From assembly GCA_026936325.1 (NCBI GenBank), contig JAPTHN010000003.1, forward strand, positions 101,031,538 through 101,095,537: a DNA stretch of 64,000 nucleotides. Reading direction: 5' to 3'. The stretch is from Platynereis dumerilii. Lineage: Eukaryota > Annelida > Polychaeta > Phyllodocida > Nereididae. Shown piece by piece: positions 1 to 12,475 of the stretch; positions within the stretch are counted from its first letter, which is position 1, and every line of letters begins with the position of its first letter. The notes under the pieces were generated by a model. The model saw nothing but the letters and a program-made list of their open reading frames with translations. It did no database searches and was not told the DNA's origin. The position numbers and the translations under genes were made by a program.

Positions 1-1680
1 GGTCCATTTTACGGAAGGTATATCCTGCCACTGTACTACCTTCCATTGATGTGAGGATCCGATTTCCAACACTCAGTGCGTCATGAACATTTACAAAAGA
101 TGGTGAAGTCACACCAGTGGCAATATTTCTCAGTGAAGGTTCGTCATTGAAGGGATTTCTCTCTGAAAGATATCTCAATATTTCTTGTGTGTCCTTCATA
201 TCCCTTACTACCCTTGATTTGGTGGTGTCTTTGTGTTGTTCACTAGTTGTGAAGTTTATACCAGTTAGTTGCTGCATGGAACAATTCACTTCAGCACAGA
301 CTGGCATTGAAACTGTCTACAAGAGCCTCTGTGTGTCATCAAAACCTCGTCCTCTTGTCAGCCCACCAGTTGTTTTCAAACTACGCACTAGGCATTGTTC
401 AATGACCAAGTCAGGTGACAGTCCAGCCCAATAACGATCCGAATGCCGCATGACATGTAGTCCTTCCTGGAAGTGCTGGTAAACGTCGGGATGCTCTTCA
501 GGAAGTTTAAACATTTTCTGCAGAAATATATGGACACACTTTAGATAGAGCCTATGTCTTGATGCTGCAAAGGACGGCAACATATCATAAAGACTTTGCA
601 GATGAAGCTCCCAGTCACCCACACGCTCACCTTTGATGAATTTTCGAAGAAGGTCAATCATCTGCATGTACTGTAACCACAATTTTGATGTTTTGGATGA
701 GAGACTTTTCTGCTCATGCTCAAAAATTTGCATGATGACTTTCAATGTTTCATTTTGCTCAACAGAGTCAGGCATGACTTCCCTTGAAAGAACTTGACAT
801 GCAAGATCACGGAGTTCCTCGATTTGATCTGAAGAAACTTTGGCTGTAGCACTGGTAAAATCCTTTGTTGAATCAGGCTCATTTGTCAGACCCTGCTCAA
901 TTCCATTGATGGGAAGATTTAAATCAATCTGTGTTGCTGCCATTAAAGAGTGAAGGGCAGCATCCACAATGAAATGACCTCTGATGGCTCGAGCGACTGC
1001 TTTCCCAGACAAGATGTGTTCAACTGTGTTACCAGCATATATGACCTCAAGCAAATTTTCGATGCCCGAGCCTTTCATTAGATGGCCTATGCTGCCTAGA
1101 AAGCTCATTTGAGCATGGAAGCCACCCAATCTGACAACCACTGAATGTAGATTTTTGTTGTCTGGTTGCTCTCAACTATCACATAAGCCTTCATCCAGAG
1201 TAGCTGATCAAAAGTGATCACAGATGTACATTGATACTTCTTGGCTTGGTTGCACACAAAACTGAGAGTGGAATGTATGCATGTGGGGTCATTTGGGTCC
1301 ATATCAATAATCGGCAAGAATTCCAAAGAAGAAGCAGCTGATGTTCTCCTCTGTGGATCATTTGCATAAATCCAGACCAAAGAGTTCTTGATACATCAAG
1401 CATTGCATGGTGATATTTTCCAGAGGAAGTCCAGATTTGTATGGGAATACTGCGTCTTTGGATCAGTGAGGTGTTCATAGCATGTTACTGAGAGTACATC
1501 TGTGTTTTTGACAAAGTTCTTTATGCTAACCTGTCCAACATAATTATTGTCTTCTGATGTGACATCAATCCTCCTGATATTGAAGTCTCTCTTTATTCCT
1601 GGGGTGAAGGCAGCTATCATGCCCATTCCATGAAATGTGTTGCAAATTGCTACAGGGTTAATCAGATTTATGATTTGCAT
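1..1680 (-). pseudogene. Decayed copy of a repetitive, uncharacterised conserved protein family
   Basis: Minus-strand translation from about 1680 down to the window edge gives dense protein-like sequence spread over more than one frame. The longest open stretch is 1141-317 (about 274 aa). Recognisable blocks in order are ICNTFHGMGMIAAFTPGIKR, VGQVSIKNF, DMDPNDPTCIHSTL, VITFDQLLWMKA, GGFHAQMSFLGSIGHLM, RAIRGHFIVDAALHSLM, WLQYMQMIDLLRKF, RYWAGLSPDLVIEQ and TTGGLTRG. From memory, these blocks recur in large sets of uncharacterised predicted proteins in fish, cnidarian, mollusc and other invertebrate genomes; I know of no assigned function. The copy is interrupted in a few places and runs off the window start, so it is broken and partial. 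It may be a domesticated or mobile-element-borne gene, and its element of origin is unknown. That it is protein-derived is fairly sure; the family assignment is recollection, not a search. Confidence 0.7.
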
Positions 1681-1739
1681 TACTTTCCAATTTACTATGT
1701 TTTTCCTGTTAATATTTGCAAGTTAGAAAAAAAATTGTT

Positions 1740-2290
1740 AGTTGTTTGACACATGGAATGTGATGTCATTCTTTGGGCGTCGATGAAAAGTGGATAAATT
1801 CATAGGGATTTTTTATTGTTTATTTGAACTGGTTTCACTTGATATATATCAGTAAAGTTTTGCTATGTGATTAACTGGATATTTGTCTATACCTGTGCAC
1901 AATTTCATGTTGATTTAACAATTCTGGAACTGGCTAAGGCCTTAAATGTCAAGCCCTTCTTGCTCGTCACACGTCATCTCGATGAAATATACAAAGTAAT
2001 ATTATAATTATTTAATTGTCATTTGAACCCATTCCACTGAATATATTTCCAGGAATTTTTGTCAAAGCATTTGCAATATCAGTGACTATATTTGTGCAAC
2101 ATTTCATTATCTTACATCAATTATTTCATTGTCTGAGACCTGATATGTGATGTCATTCATGCTCGTAGCTGAAATATTGGTGAAAATCCGCAAAAATTAT
2201 AATCATTTTTCGATGGTCGATTTCAACCTGTTCCACTCAATTGATTTTGGTAAACTTTTGATATGTCATTCAGTACATCAAGGGCTTTCA
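1740..2290. repeat. Three diverged tandem copies of a roughly 200-bp repeat
   Basis: Three successive stretches (about 1745-1955, 1955-2140 and 2140-2290) share the same order of phrases: a 'gatgtcatt...ctcg...gatgaaa' start, 'tttgaac..gttccact..atat', 'aaa.ttttg..atgt', and 'tgtgcaacatttcat'. The copies are strongly diverged. The block lies just upstream of the decayed protein fragment on its strand and could be the 5' region of the same element. A stretch with 'gactgacagacagg' follows near 2370. No coding sequence was seen from here to 2500. Confidence 0.5.
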
Positions 2291-2509
2291 AACGCACTAT
2301 AACAAGTTACTGTTGCAATTTGTCCTGGGTAGGTCCTATATTTTTGACAGGCTGCCCGGACTATAAATCATGATGGACTGACAGACAGGAAAAATATTTG
2401 CTGAAAAAAATTTAAAAGTTTTATAGTCAGCCAATATTCCCAAAATAATATAACAAGCATAATCAGGTACCCTCGAAAGCATAGTGGGCAGCTTTGACGT
2501 ATGAGTATT

Positions 2510-5500
2510 TTTGTAAGTTGTGCTTTATGTCGAGTAATATGTTATCAACTCCCTTTTCCTTTTTATCCATCTGAATGGAACGGCAGTTATACCTGAGCAA
2601 CTACCATGCTGGCTCATAATGGTCACACAAGATTACAGAGTATGGTTACCGCCTTGGGCCATAAATTGGTCTTATCCCAACCCTGTCAAGTGGAACACAA
2701 AAATAATCCTAAATCGGATTTCAATCAATCAGGTAACCAATTATTAGCATCAATGAAAAATGTGGTTCAAACCTGTTAAGGAATGTTCTATAGCCACAAT
2801 ATTATTTTTAACTTGCCAAGTACTTTTTCAGCACTTCAACTTAATCTGACTGGCTCTGCTAAGTCTTATTAAGGTCAAATACTATTTTTCAAGTTCATAT
2901 AACAGACCAGCCACATGGGATTTCTTGATGTCTTTCTTCTTATTCACTACAAAACTGTGCTGTTTTCCAGTATTCTTCCTCCTGTATAATGCTTGTTTAT
3001 CTAAAAGCGACATGTTTCCACATGACAAAGCTTAGCATATCATGCAACAAACTATTTGTAGAATACTTTTGTTGTTGTCGCATTTGCACAGCCAACATGG
3101 AATCTTTTCATAAAAGTTCTTGATGGCAGCCAAAGCAAGGCCACTTCAGACCTCCACAAATATCTGAGCGGTACTTGACGCTGATTGCTTCAGCAAGGTT
3201 AACAACCTAGCAATTTAACAAAGTAGCACATTGGCTACCAAACAAGATATCTGTTATCTAAACTAATATTCTGGATCCACAAGTGTAAGTAAATTTTGCC
3301 AGCTGTCAGTCTGAGTCTGCAGATTACAAAATGAATTCTAAATCTGAATGAGGTCTTTGTCACTAGAAGTTGGAATGCAGCTTTCAGGTTATGCCTACAA
3401 AGTTAAGTCTTAAGAGATGTGAAACAGAGCAGCCTTAAAGCACTTAGCATTGTCCTGAAGGTGCTGAAACACTTTGTTGCCTTCTAGTAGGTTGTAACAG
3501 TATTCCTAATAGTGTCGTGCCCACCTGCTCTGCTGTGTCCGGAGGCAGTGAAGCACTATACTAGGTGGAACAAGTTTCTCCTTGATTTTGTCCACAAAAG
3601 GCCATTGTTCAGGCTTCTGCTAAAAATATTGCACGCCTCAAAATGAGTTATGCACAGTGACAGATTCTCATCTGCAAGATGAGAAAGTGCTTCAATGGTG
3701 TTCTCATTTGATTTTGCGTCTTAGACATTCACCCAATACAAATTCGGTTCAGAATGCTCATGAATGAATTTATGCAGTTTCTGGAGAAATGTCATTGAGA
3801 CACTGAAATTATAAGCCATAATATATATTAGCCGTACTTGAAGAAGGTCAAACTTAGTTTAAACCTTTTCAAAAGTTTTCTGTTTCTTCAGCTATGTGAT
3901 ATTCCACAGGACCAAGGTTAATTGTAGTCTGACAGGAGACATCTTTTTCCCTGCTATAACCTTGGAAGTAAATTTGATTCCTTCAAGGTTCATTACGAAA
4001 ACACTAAGACATTTTTTGATTTACACTTTTATTTCTATCTTTATAGAGCGTGTACAAATGAATTGTTCTGAAGGCAGGATGTTCCTTTGTTTGCATTCCA
4101 TTATATATATATAAGTGCATTATTGGATTTACCAGAACTGCATCAAGTATTTAAAGTTAAACTGATATTTAACCATCCATGTGAAAACCAGAAAGGTAAA
4201 TACAAGTTGATGCTGTCATTTAAAAGTCTGGGAATTCATTAGTAAACCTGCAGCAAGTGTCAACAATTTAGAATGAGAATGCATTATTGCTCCACCAGAC
4301 AACATTCTTACAATTTCCTATTTCCAAAATCACTAAGCGACAGACAGAAAAGAAATTCTTGAGCTTTACCATAATCCTCAAATATTGCATTCTAGGCATG
4401 ATCGTTGGATTATTCCACCAGCAATATTTGAATTTTGATTGAAGGATTTGATTTGCAGTTTCTCAGATATAACAGATATGGCAGGTTTACTGCTCCCTTA
4501 GCAAAACACTGCTAGACTCTGATCCACAAACTCCAGTAGACCCAGTGCCAGTTGATGCTTGTACACACATTTTTATTGACGACATGGGATGAGCTCGGGC
4601 CTTGCAAGGGCATTAGAATCTGTTGCCTTCTTTTGCTTTCAGGAAGAGGCAGTAATCCAGTTTCGAGGCTTTTGGAGCTTTTTAAGTTTTTAAGCCTAAT
4701 AACAACTGATCCAATAGACTGTAATATGGATTTACGAAAACACTACATTAATTCAGAGTCGATTACTCAAAAGCTTGACGAACTGTTAAGCACCTTAGTT
4801 TTGATACTAAAAAATCCTCTTGGAACATTCATACCTGAATAATTGACAGGTTTATTTTCTAAGGCACTGATTGATGAAACAAACACTTTTCATTACCTTG
4901 AGATTGATCTGAGTAATGAATTATTCAACAATACATTGCACAGCTGATTGCCCTGAAGCCAAAAACCTGTCATCACAGTAAAAAAAATTGATATTAGCAT
5001 ACTGTTAATCAATAAGATGTGAGATGTGAGTAAATGTTTGCTTTGGCTTAAAAAATATGTGTGTCAAAACAGCTTGAAGGAATTATTTTTTATTCAAGCA
5101 ATAATTAACATCAGCATAATTATGATATCATGATATTATTTAGTACGTTTCTCAAGCAATAATGAAGGTCAACAGCAAAATCATAGTGTCAATATGTCAC
5201 AAAATCTGGCAAGCCTGCATCATCAACTGCCATTCTAACCATACAACACCAAGGTCACAAGATATTAGTATGCTGCTTGAGGTGCTAAAACACTTGACAG
5301 CTTTCCCGGAGGTTGTAACATTGTTCCTAACACGGTCTCACTGTGCCTGCAGGCAGCAAAACACTTAGATACAGTGCTTTAATGCATCCCAGGGTTCTGA
5401 AGTAGAGGCAGTGCCATAACAAAGGAAATTCTCTACTGCCCCTTGCAAAGTGAATGCATGGTCCATCGTGAATCACACATAAAGTTTAACTGCAAAGGCG

Positions 5501-6390
5501 ATGCTTTGGTTGCCAGTGGTTGGCTTTTTCTTAGAGACCTGTGTTCTGGATTTGCTCAACTATCTTGGATGTAATCTATGCGCAACTTGAACAAAGTTCT
5601 GCTCCCATTTTGTAGGACTTTTAACAGAGACTAACGTCTGGAAAATGGTCAACCACCATCTGCTTGAATTTTTCAATGGATAATTAGATTTTTAAAATGT
5701 TTGCTTCACCCTTGCATTCACTTTGACGTGTGAGCTTTGTTAAAAGCCTGTAAATACTAATCATCTTCAACTGCTATCTATCTTGCTTAGCCCAAATATA
5801 TCCAGGCAAACAAACAGCATTATGTTTTCTTGACTGTCTGCATTATTGGGAGGAATTCAAAATGAACATTTCTTCCAGTGTTCCGTCAAATATAATAAAC
5901 TAGAACAACTCCAGCTTACATTTTCCGGTTAACCTTGTTTTTTTTTTTCTCTGACAGAAACAGCCGTCGAGGCCAGAATCCATATCTGGAAATATCGAGT
6001 TGATTTATACAGTAAAGCAAACTGACTGTGTGATTGTATCCTCTTGGGAAAATCTAGAGGCCAATGCCTTCTCCCAGTATACCTCAAGTGCTGCAGGGCA
6101 AGATTAATAGTGTACTGGTCTTGACACCAGACATTGAGCTGGCTGCAATCAGAGACCCAGAGGGACTCCTTCTCAGAGGAAATTTGTATCCCCCGTAATA
6201 TGCTGTCTGACATAAAAAAGGTCTGAAACTCTTGTAACATAGCATGACCAAAATTGCCCTTTGATACTTCCACAAACCAGTGGTCTTATAATTATTATGT
6301 TGTGTTTGTATTATTATTAGCTTTGTAGTAACAAGTTGAAAAGCTTAATAGAAGAGCAATGAACATGATGAGCACTCATGTATGGCACTA
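2510..6390. repeat. Old tandem-duplication unit U0 (diverged)
   Basis: This stretch aligns by eye with 7430-11235. Examples are 'atcaactcccttttcctttt' at 2548 and 7469, 'tggctcataatggtca' at 2610 (diverged at 7530), and the D block with 'gcaaactgactgtgtgattg' at 6016 versus a near match at 10867. It also carries two C-type blocks, near 3460 and 5280 ('gtgct.aaacact' followed by 'ggttgtaaca'). The short open frames here do not keep the same frame in the sister copy, so I call none of them coding. Confidence 0.65.
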
Positions 6391-6399
6391 CAGTGTGTC

Positions 6400-7420
6400 T
6401 CATCAAGCATGCAAACTGGAATTTAGTTCAACTGTTTGTATAAAAACCAATGCAAAAGCCTGCAGGAATGCTATTGCTGCCAACCATCTGGAACTAACTT
6501 GTAGAGTGGCGCTGCAGTGCATTTTTGTGATGTCACAACAATTTGGGACATTATTCCGGTTGCGTCATGAATGTAAACAAGTGAAAATATGCTGCCATCG
6601 TCCGAAATCACCGAAAATCGGAATTTAAACATCACGAAAATGTGGTGAAGTGAATGCAAAATGGCCAATCCAAGTGTGAGTATGTCTATTTTTACTGTGG
6701 GGTCAGCAGGAGCTGCGGAATTGTGCCAAATGTTAGTTTGCATGTTGGATGAGATAAACTGTAAGTTATTTACAAGCATATATCCCACTAACATTAGAGC
6801 TAAAACTCAGGTCACATGCTCAACCCAGTTGCCAGCTATATACGCCTCCCACAGGAATGTCACTCAACCAAACTATCCACCTATCCTTCTTTTTTGGTCT
6901 CATACTTCAGATGGGAGCCCACAATCGTGTAACTCCCTTCTCATTTCTGTTTCCCTACTCCACCACTGATCTCCCACCAGGAGTCCATGAAACTGCACAT
7001 TCTCATATTTACCTCCCTCACAGAGGGAGCCACTTCTTATAACCATTTTCCCGCGGGTGGCAGCACCTTACGCAACACACACATTGTCCCTATGTTATCA
7101 TTGATCCAATAACCTGCCAACCTAGCTATAATACATCTCTGTTTGCCCTGCATGATCCAGCAAACATCTCCCTGCCATCTACGGGGGCATATCAACAATT
7201 ACCCATTTACAATTTTAAAGCCTTTTCAATTTTAAACACCTACGCCTCACTCTAAATACCAGGTGTCCTTAAGATATTTCCCTTCTTTAACGACAGCGTC
7301 AACAGCATCACTTCAAGATAATGCATTGCCAAACTTATTTATTTCTCTAATGGGCATTTTCTAGTATATATACAAGATAGGAATATTTTGTGGAATGTAC
7401 TGTATCAGCTGGATTCCCTT
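6400..7420. other. Unique insertion between U0 and U1, with a possible 5' exon
   Basis: Homology between U0 and U1 breaks at about 6400 and resumes near 7430, so about 1 kb is unique here. The first half is richer in CpG and has CRE-like sites (TGATGTCA near 6527, TGCGTCA near 6560). An ATG in fair context at 6661 begins MANPS and is followed at once by a GTGAGT donor-like site. The second half (6850-7250) is C-rich on this strand and recognised as nothing. It could be a fragment of a mobile element or a processed insert. No terminal repeats were found by eye. Confidence 0.35.
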
Positions 7421-10400
7421 CTTCGTGTAAGTTATGTTTTATATCGAATATTATCTTATCAACTCCCTTTTCCTTTTTGTCCATCTGAACAGAATGGTAG
7501 TTAGACCTGGCAACCACTGTGTCGGCTCATAATGGTCATAGAAGATTACAGGGTATGGCTACTGCCTTGAGCCATAAATTGATCCTTTCCTTACTGCATC
7601 AATGTGAAACACAATAATATTCTATTCTGAGATTTCAATAATCAAGTAGCCAATTGTTAGAATCAACCATGAAAAATGTGACTCCAACCTGTTACAACTC
7701 TTGCAACAGCCATGGGACATTTTGTCAACTTGCTTTTAGCATTTTTGCGTTAAGCGTGTTTGCTCACTGAAGTTCATGTAACAGATCTGCCATGTGGGAT
7801 TTTTGGATTTCCTATTTCTTCAAAAACTGTAATACTTCTCTATACTTTTTCAAGTGTAGTTTAAGGATATGCCTCTTTATCTGACAGTGACATATCTCTG
7901 AGTGAAAAAGCATTACATATCAGGCAACAACCTGCTTGAAGAATACTTGCAACTTGCGTTGTATTTACATTTCCAGCAGCCTTGATGGAGTCCGTTGACA
8001 AAAGTCCCTGATGGCAGCTTTGAGGAAGGCCACTTCAGACCTCCACAAATATTTCTACACCTGAGCGGTACTTGATGCTTTTGCTTCAACAGGATTGACA
8101 ACATAGCAATTCAAGAAAGCAGCATACTTGCTGTCAAACAAGATATCTGGTATCTTAGGCTCTCTACTAGTATCTAGCTGACCTTCTGAATTCACAATCA
8201 TAAGTCAAGTTTGCAAGCTGTATGTTTGAGATTACCGATTACGAAAAGTGGATTTTTAATCTAAATGAAGTCTTTGTCACTTGAAGATGTACTGTAGCTT
8301 TCAGGTTATGCCTAACTGGGCTTCAAACAGAACAGCTTCTTAACCCATGCACTTAATGTTCTTAAGGTGCATGAACACTTGGCTGCTTTCAACTCTAGAA
8401 TGTTGTAACAGTGTTCCTATAGTGTCAAGCTGTGTCTGGAGGCAATAAACCACCTACAGACACAAAAGTGTGAAAGGCAGAACAAGTTTGTAGCTCTTTG
8501 ATTGTCCAATAAAGGCCTTTGCCTAGATTTTTATGCTACATGTAATATGTCCCGTCTTTAAGTACTGAGACAAAGGCCGTGAATATAAAATATGTGATCA
8601 TGAATTGCATTCCTTAAAATGAGCTACACTCCTTATAGGTTTCCGGGGACATTACTATACAATTTTGAGTTTCAAGATAAAGTACTTTCCTCCTTTCCTC
8701 ATTTCACCTTGCATCTTTTTTCCCATCCAAATTCAGAGAGTACACAAAGATTTATGCATGTTTCTGGTGCAATGACATTGAAATTCTCAGACATACGGCC
8801 TTACCTTTGAATTTCAAAACTATCTGAGTAAGAAGTTCTATTTCCTCAACTATGTGACACTCCACAGAGCAAGGTTAATTGCAGTCTGACAGGAGACACG
8901 TTTCTCCCTGCTACAATCCTGAACGTGATTTTTGATTCCTGTCTGTGTATAATTCAAAGAGACTGAAAATATATTTTTCTTTAAGAATCATACTTTTATT
9001 TCTGTCTTTATTGAGTGTGTACGCATGAACTAAAAAATATTTCAGGATGTTCCTTTGTTCACTCTCCAATAAGTGCATTATTGGGTTTACCAGAACTTAA
9101 TTTATAAAGTATACAATTGTTTAAAGCCTAATATTCGCCAATCCATTTAAAAACCTGAAAGGTTAAAAAAAAAATTGATGCTGTTGTTCAAAAGTCTAGT
9201 AACTCATCAGTAGTCCAGCAGGCATCAACAATAGATACAACACATTATGACTCTAACAGACAACACTCCTCTATTACAATTAATTTTCATTATGTGACAG
9301 ATAGACATGGAAGAAAAATTCCTGAGCGACACCATAACCCTCAAACATTTGCATTCTAGGTATGATTGGGGGATTATTCTGACAGCAAATATTTGAATTT
9401 TGATTGAAGGATTTGCACTGTCTCAGATGATATAACAGATATGCAGCTCCTTCAGCAGTATCTTTGCTGAACGGTGTTTGGATGTAAATCACAAACTCTA
9501 GAACACTACCAGCATGGGATGAGCCTCTTGACATTTTTTCTGAAGCCCAGGTATTATTCAGTACTCAGCCTTGCAAGGACATCAGAATCTCTTGCACTTT
9601 ATTTTTTTCAGGAAAATAGCAGTAATCCAGATGTAAATCTTTTCAGTGGTTTAAGCTTTAAGCCTTTCAAAAACAACTGATTCAATGTACTGTTATCTGG
9701 ATTAACTGGAAACATAGCATTGCTTCAGTACACCTCAGCAAAATGCAACGCTTTGTTTATGGAGGCACTGGTTGATGAAATAAACAATTTCCTTTCTACA
9801 CTCAAGATTGATTTGAGTTATTTATTATTCAACATTACAGTGCACACCTTGGTGTCCCCAAGGCTTCACAATAAAAAAATATTTCATTTAAGTGTACTGT
9901 AAATCAATAAGGTGTGAGACATGATAATTATACTCAACCAAATTTCTGTTAAATGCAGGCTTGAATTTGTTTACCAGCAAGATTACTAGACATTAGTATG
10001 CTGCTTGTGGCGCTAAAATACTTGACAGCTTTCTTGCAGGTCGTTACATTGTTCTTTAAAACAGGGTGCCACTGTGCCTGCAGGTGGTAAAACACTTAGA
10101 TGCAGTGCTACCAAAGATTGGAGCAAGGTTTTCCCTTGACATTTTTAAGGCAGCCCAGGGCACAATTCAGCCCTTCTTGTGTAATTCAGTAGTGTAGCGG
10201 CTGAGCCATAAAAGAGGAAATTCTGTACTACAGCTTGAAAGTGAATGCATGAGTCTTTGTGAATCACATATAGGAGTAGGCTACAAAAGGAGACATTCTG
10301 TGTTGCTTCTTAGCACACTAGACTTACTACTGTGTAGCACACTCTCTTGAATGTCAGCCCTCTGCATAACAAGAGCAACCAGCACTAATTGCTGCTTGAA

Positions 10401-11313
10401 AATTTGCTTTCGTGAGGCACACATGTTTTAAAAGACTGTTGCTATGACATATGTTCTGCCACTATATGCATGGATATTCAAAAGGCTAATTAAATTTTTG
10501 CTTCTTGAAATGCAGCTTCAGACTCGAGTCAACTCCAATTATACACATGTGGGCTTTGCTAGGATCACAAAAATCAAAGTGACCTGCCACCTTGACTGGT
10601 CAAAAACATGCCAACTTAAACTACTCTTTAGTTTGTGCTATGCAGACAGAAAACAAGATCAATACAACATGAGGCGGAATGGGAAAGGATCACTTATAGA
10701 GTTCAGTCTAATAAATATTACTAAATAACTATCACATAAGAAACTGGAACGACTCCTGCAAATATTTTTCTGTTCCCTTTCATTTTTTTTATTGTATTTT
10801 CCTGCAGTAAAGGCCTCAGTGGTCAAGATCCAGGTCTGGAAATACTGAGTAGATCTATACACTAAAGCAAACTGACTCTGTGATTGCATCATCTTAGGGT
10901 AACCTAGGGACCAGTGCTTTCTCCCAGTATACATAAGTGCTTTAGAGCACGATTTACAGTGTACTGGTCTTGACACCAGACACTGCGCTGGCTGCAATCA
11001 GAAACCCTGAGGGTTTGCTTCTCAAAGGAAATTTGTATACCCCTTTAAAGTGCTTTCTGACATAAAAAAGGTCTGAAACTCCGCAAAATAGCACTACCAT
11101 TACCAAAATAGCCCTTTCATACATTCACAACGCAGTGGTAGGTTTTGCATGTTGTACTTGTACTGGCTTTGCAGTAATAAGCTCAAAAGTGGTATGTAGG
11201 AATGAACATTATGATCATTCATGTATATGGCATTCACGAATGATCGAATCATTTATTCATGCAATTTGTGATCTTTTCTCTTGTTATTTTATAATATAAA
11301 TTATGTAATTTTT

Positions 11314-11416
11314 CCTTTTGTTTAAAACTGAATCACAATCATTTCATATTCATGCATAAAGTACAGTGTATGCATGAACATGAAATGATTGTGATTCAGT
11401 TTTCCTTAAACAAAGG
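11314..11416. repeat. Near-perfect hairpin with arms of about 45 bp and a 12-nt loop
   Basis: The left arm 11314-11357 and right arm 11370-11416 are reverse complements apart from one substitution and one small 3-nt bulge, around the 12-nt loop 11358-11369. If transcribed it would fold into a stem of the size of a microRNA precursor, but no known microRNA is recognised. A small foldback mobile element is the alternative. The homologous place in U3 (about 26.1-26.4 kb) lacks it, so it is an insertion private to U1. Confidence 0.6.
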
Positions 11417-12118
11417 ATGTCTTTTTGCTACATTGATTGCACTTGATTCTTGTACAAAAGATATAATTTCAAAAGGACAAGAAGTACCTCTGTCACAGCT
11501 TCCATGCAGAAGCATTCAGCCTAACTACCAATCTGCCTTCCTTTCCCATCAACCGCAAGGCAATGAGCAAGCAGAGCGGGACAAAAATTCCTGAAAGGCT
11601 TGATTCAAGGATCTATTTTGTCAGTGGCTTTATTGAGTCTTCACTGTCAGAGAGACTCAGACGTACTTCAAATCTGCCACCTCAGCCAGACTCTGACACT
11701 CAATTTCATATCCGAGACACTACGATTTCGGAGAAATCAGGTCGCATCGGAAATATATTTTTATAGCAAACATTCTTGAACCATTTACAGATTCAACAAG
11801 ACGACTGTTCAATGTGTACAAGAAGTTTTTCGAATCAGTCTAATCAACATGAGAGGTGGTGTGGTTACACAAGAATGAGTGGTTTACAACACTACACTGT
11901 TGATAACTAGACAAAGTATTACTCCATCTCGTTCCAAAGTGACAGAGGTCTTCCCTTAGAGACATCCCCTCCCCCTTTTAACGCAATGTGATAATTAAGT
12001 TTAAGGAAGACATTTCTTAAAACAGAGTCTGTGCCTATATCTCACAGTCATTAACTCTGTCTTGTAGATCCGCGTGTGCATCAGTGATACAAATATAGAG
12101 TTTCAAAGAATATAAATG

Positions 12119-12475
12119 AACTGCAGTTTTTTGGTCTATAAGTCTCAGTTTAATCATTTTTGGTACTAAAATTTTGTTTATATTTGTTTGACAGTGATGA
12201 GAACAATTCAAACTGCAAAAATCACCCATTGCTCAATTTTCAAACTCAAGGTGCCTCAGTATTCAGGGGTCCGTATCTAGTGTGACGGAATGATGGTGAG
12301 AATCATTCCGTCATGCTGGAAATGGACGCCTGATTGCTGAAACACTCTTAGTTTAAAACTTCAACAGTTGGTGATTTTTACTGCTTGAATTGTTCTCTTA
12401 AGTGTCAGACATACAGAAACTAATACATGGCACTGAGAGTGATTAAACTGAGACTTTAGAGCAAAAAACTGCTTC
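12119..12475. mobile_element. Long imperfect palindrome (foldback-type element)
   Basis: The sequence 12119-12294 is the imperfect reverse complement of 12302-12475, centred near 12298. The apex is perfect: TGACGGAATGAT, a 7-nt loop, ATCATTCCGTCA (12283-12313). Further out, 'gtctcagtttaatca' (12141) faces 'tgattaaactgagac' (12441), and 'gttttttggtc' faces 'gagcaaaaaac'. The arms of about 175 bp have diverged by substitutions and small indels, which suggests an old foldback or MITE insertion. No coding capacity and no clear target duplication were seen. Confidence 0.6.

Noticed and set aside
5929-6273. 114-aa minus-strand frame in U0, similar to a minus-strand frame at 10659-10997 in U1
   Set aside because: About 30 residues align, but the rest loses frame, and the younger D blocks do not continue the similarity. 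This is probably shared non-coding ancestry.
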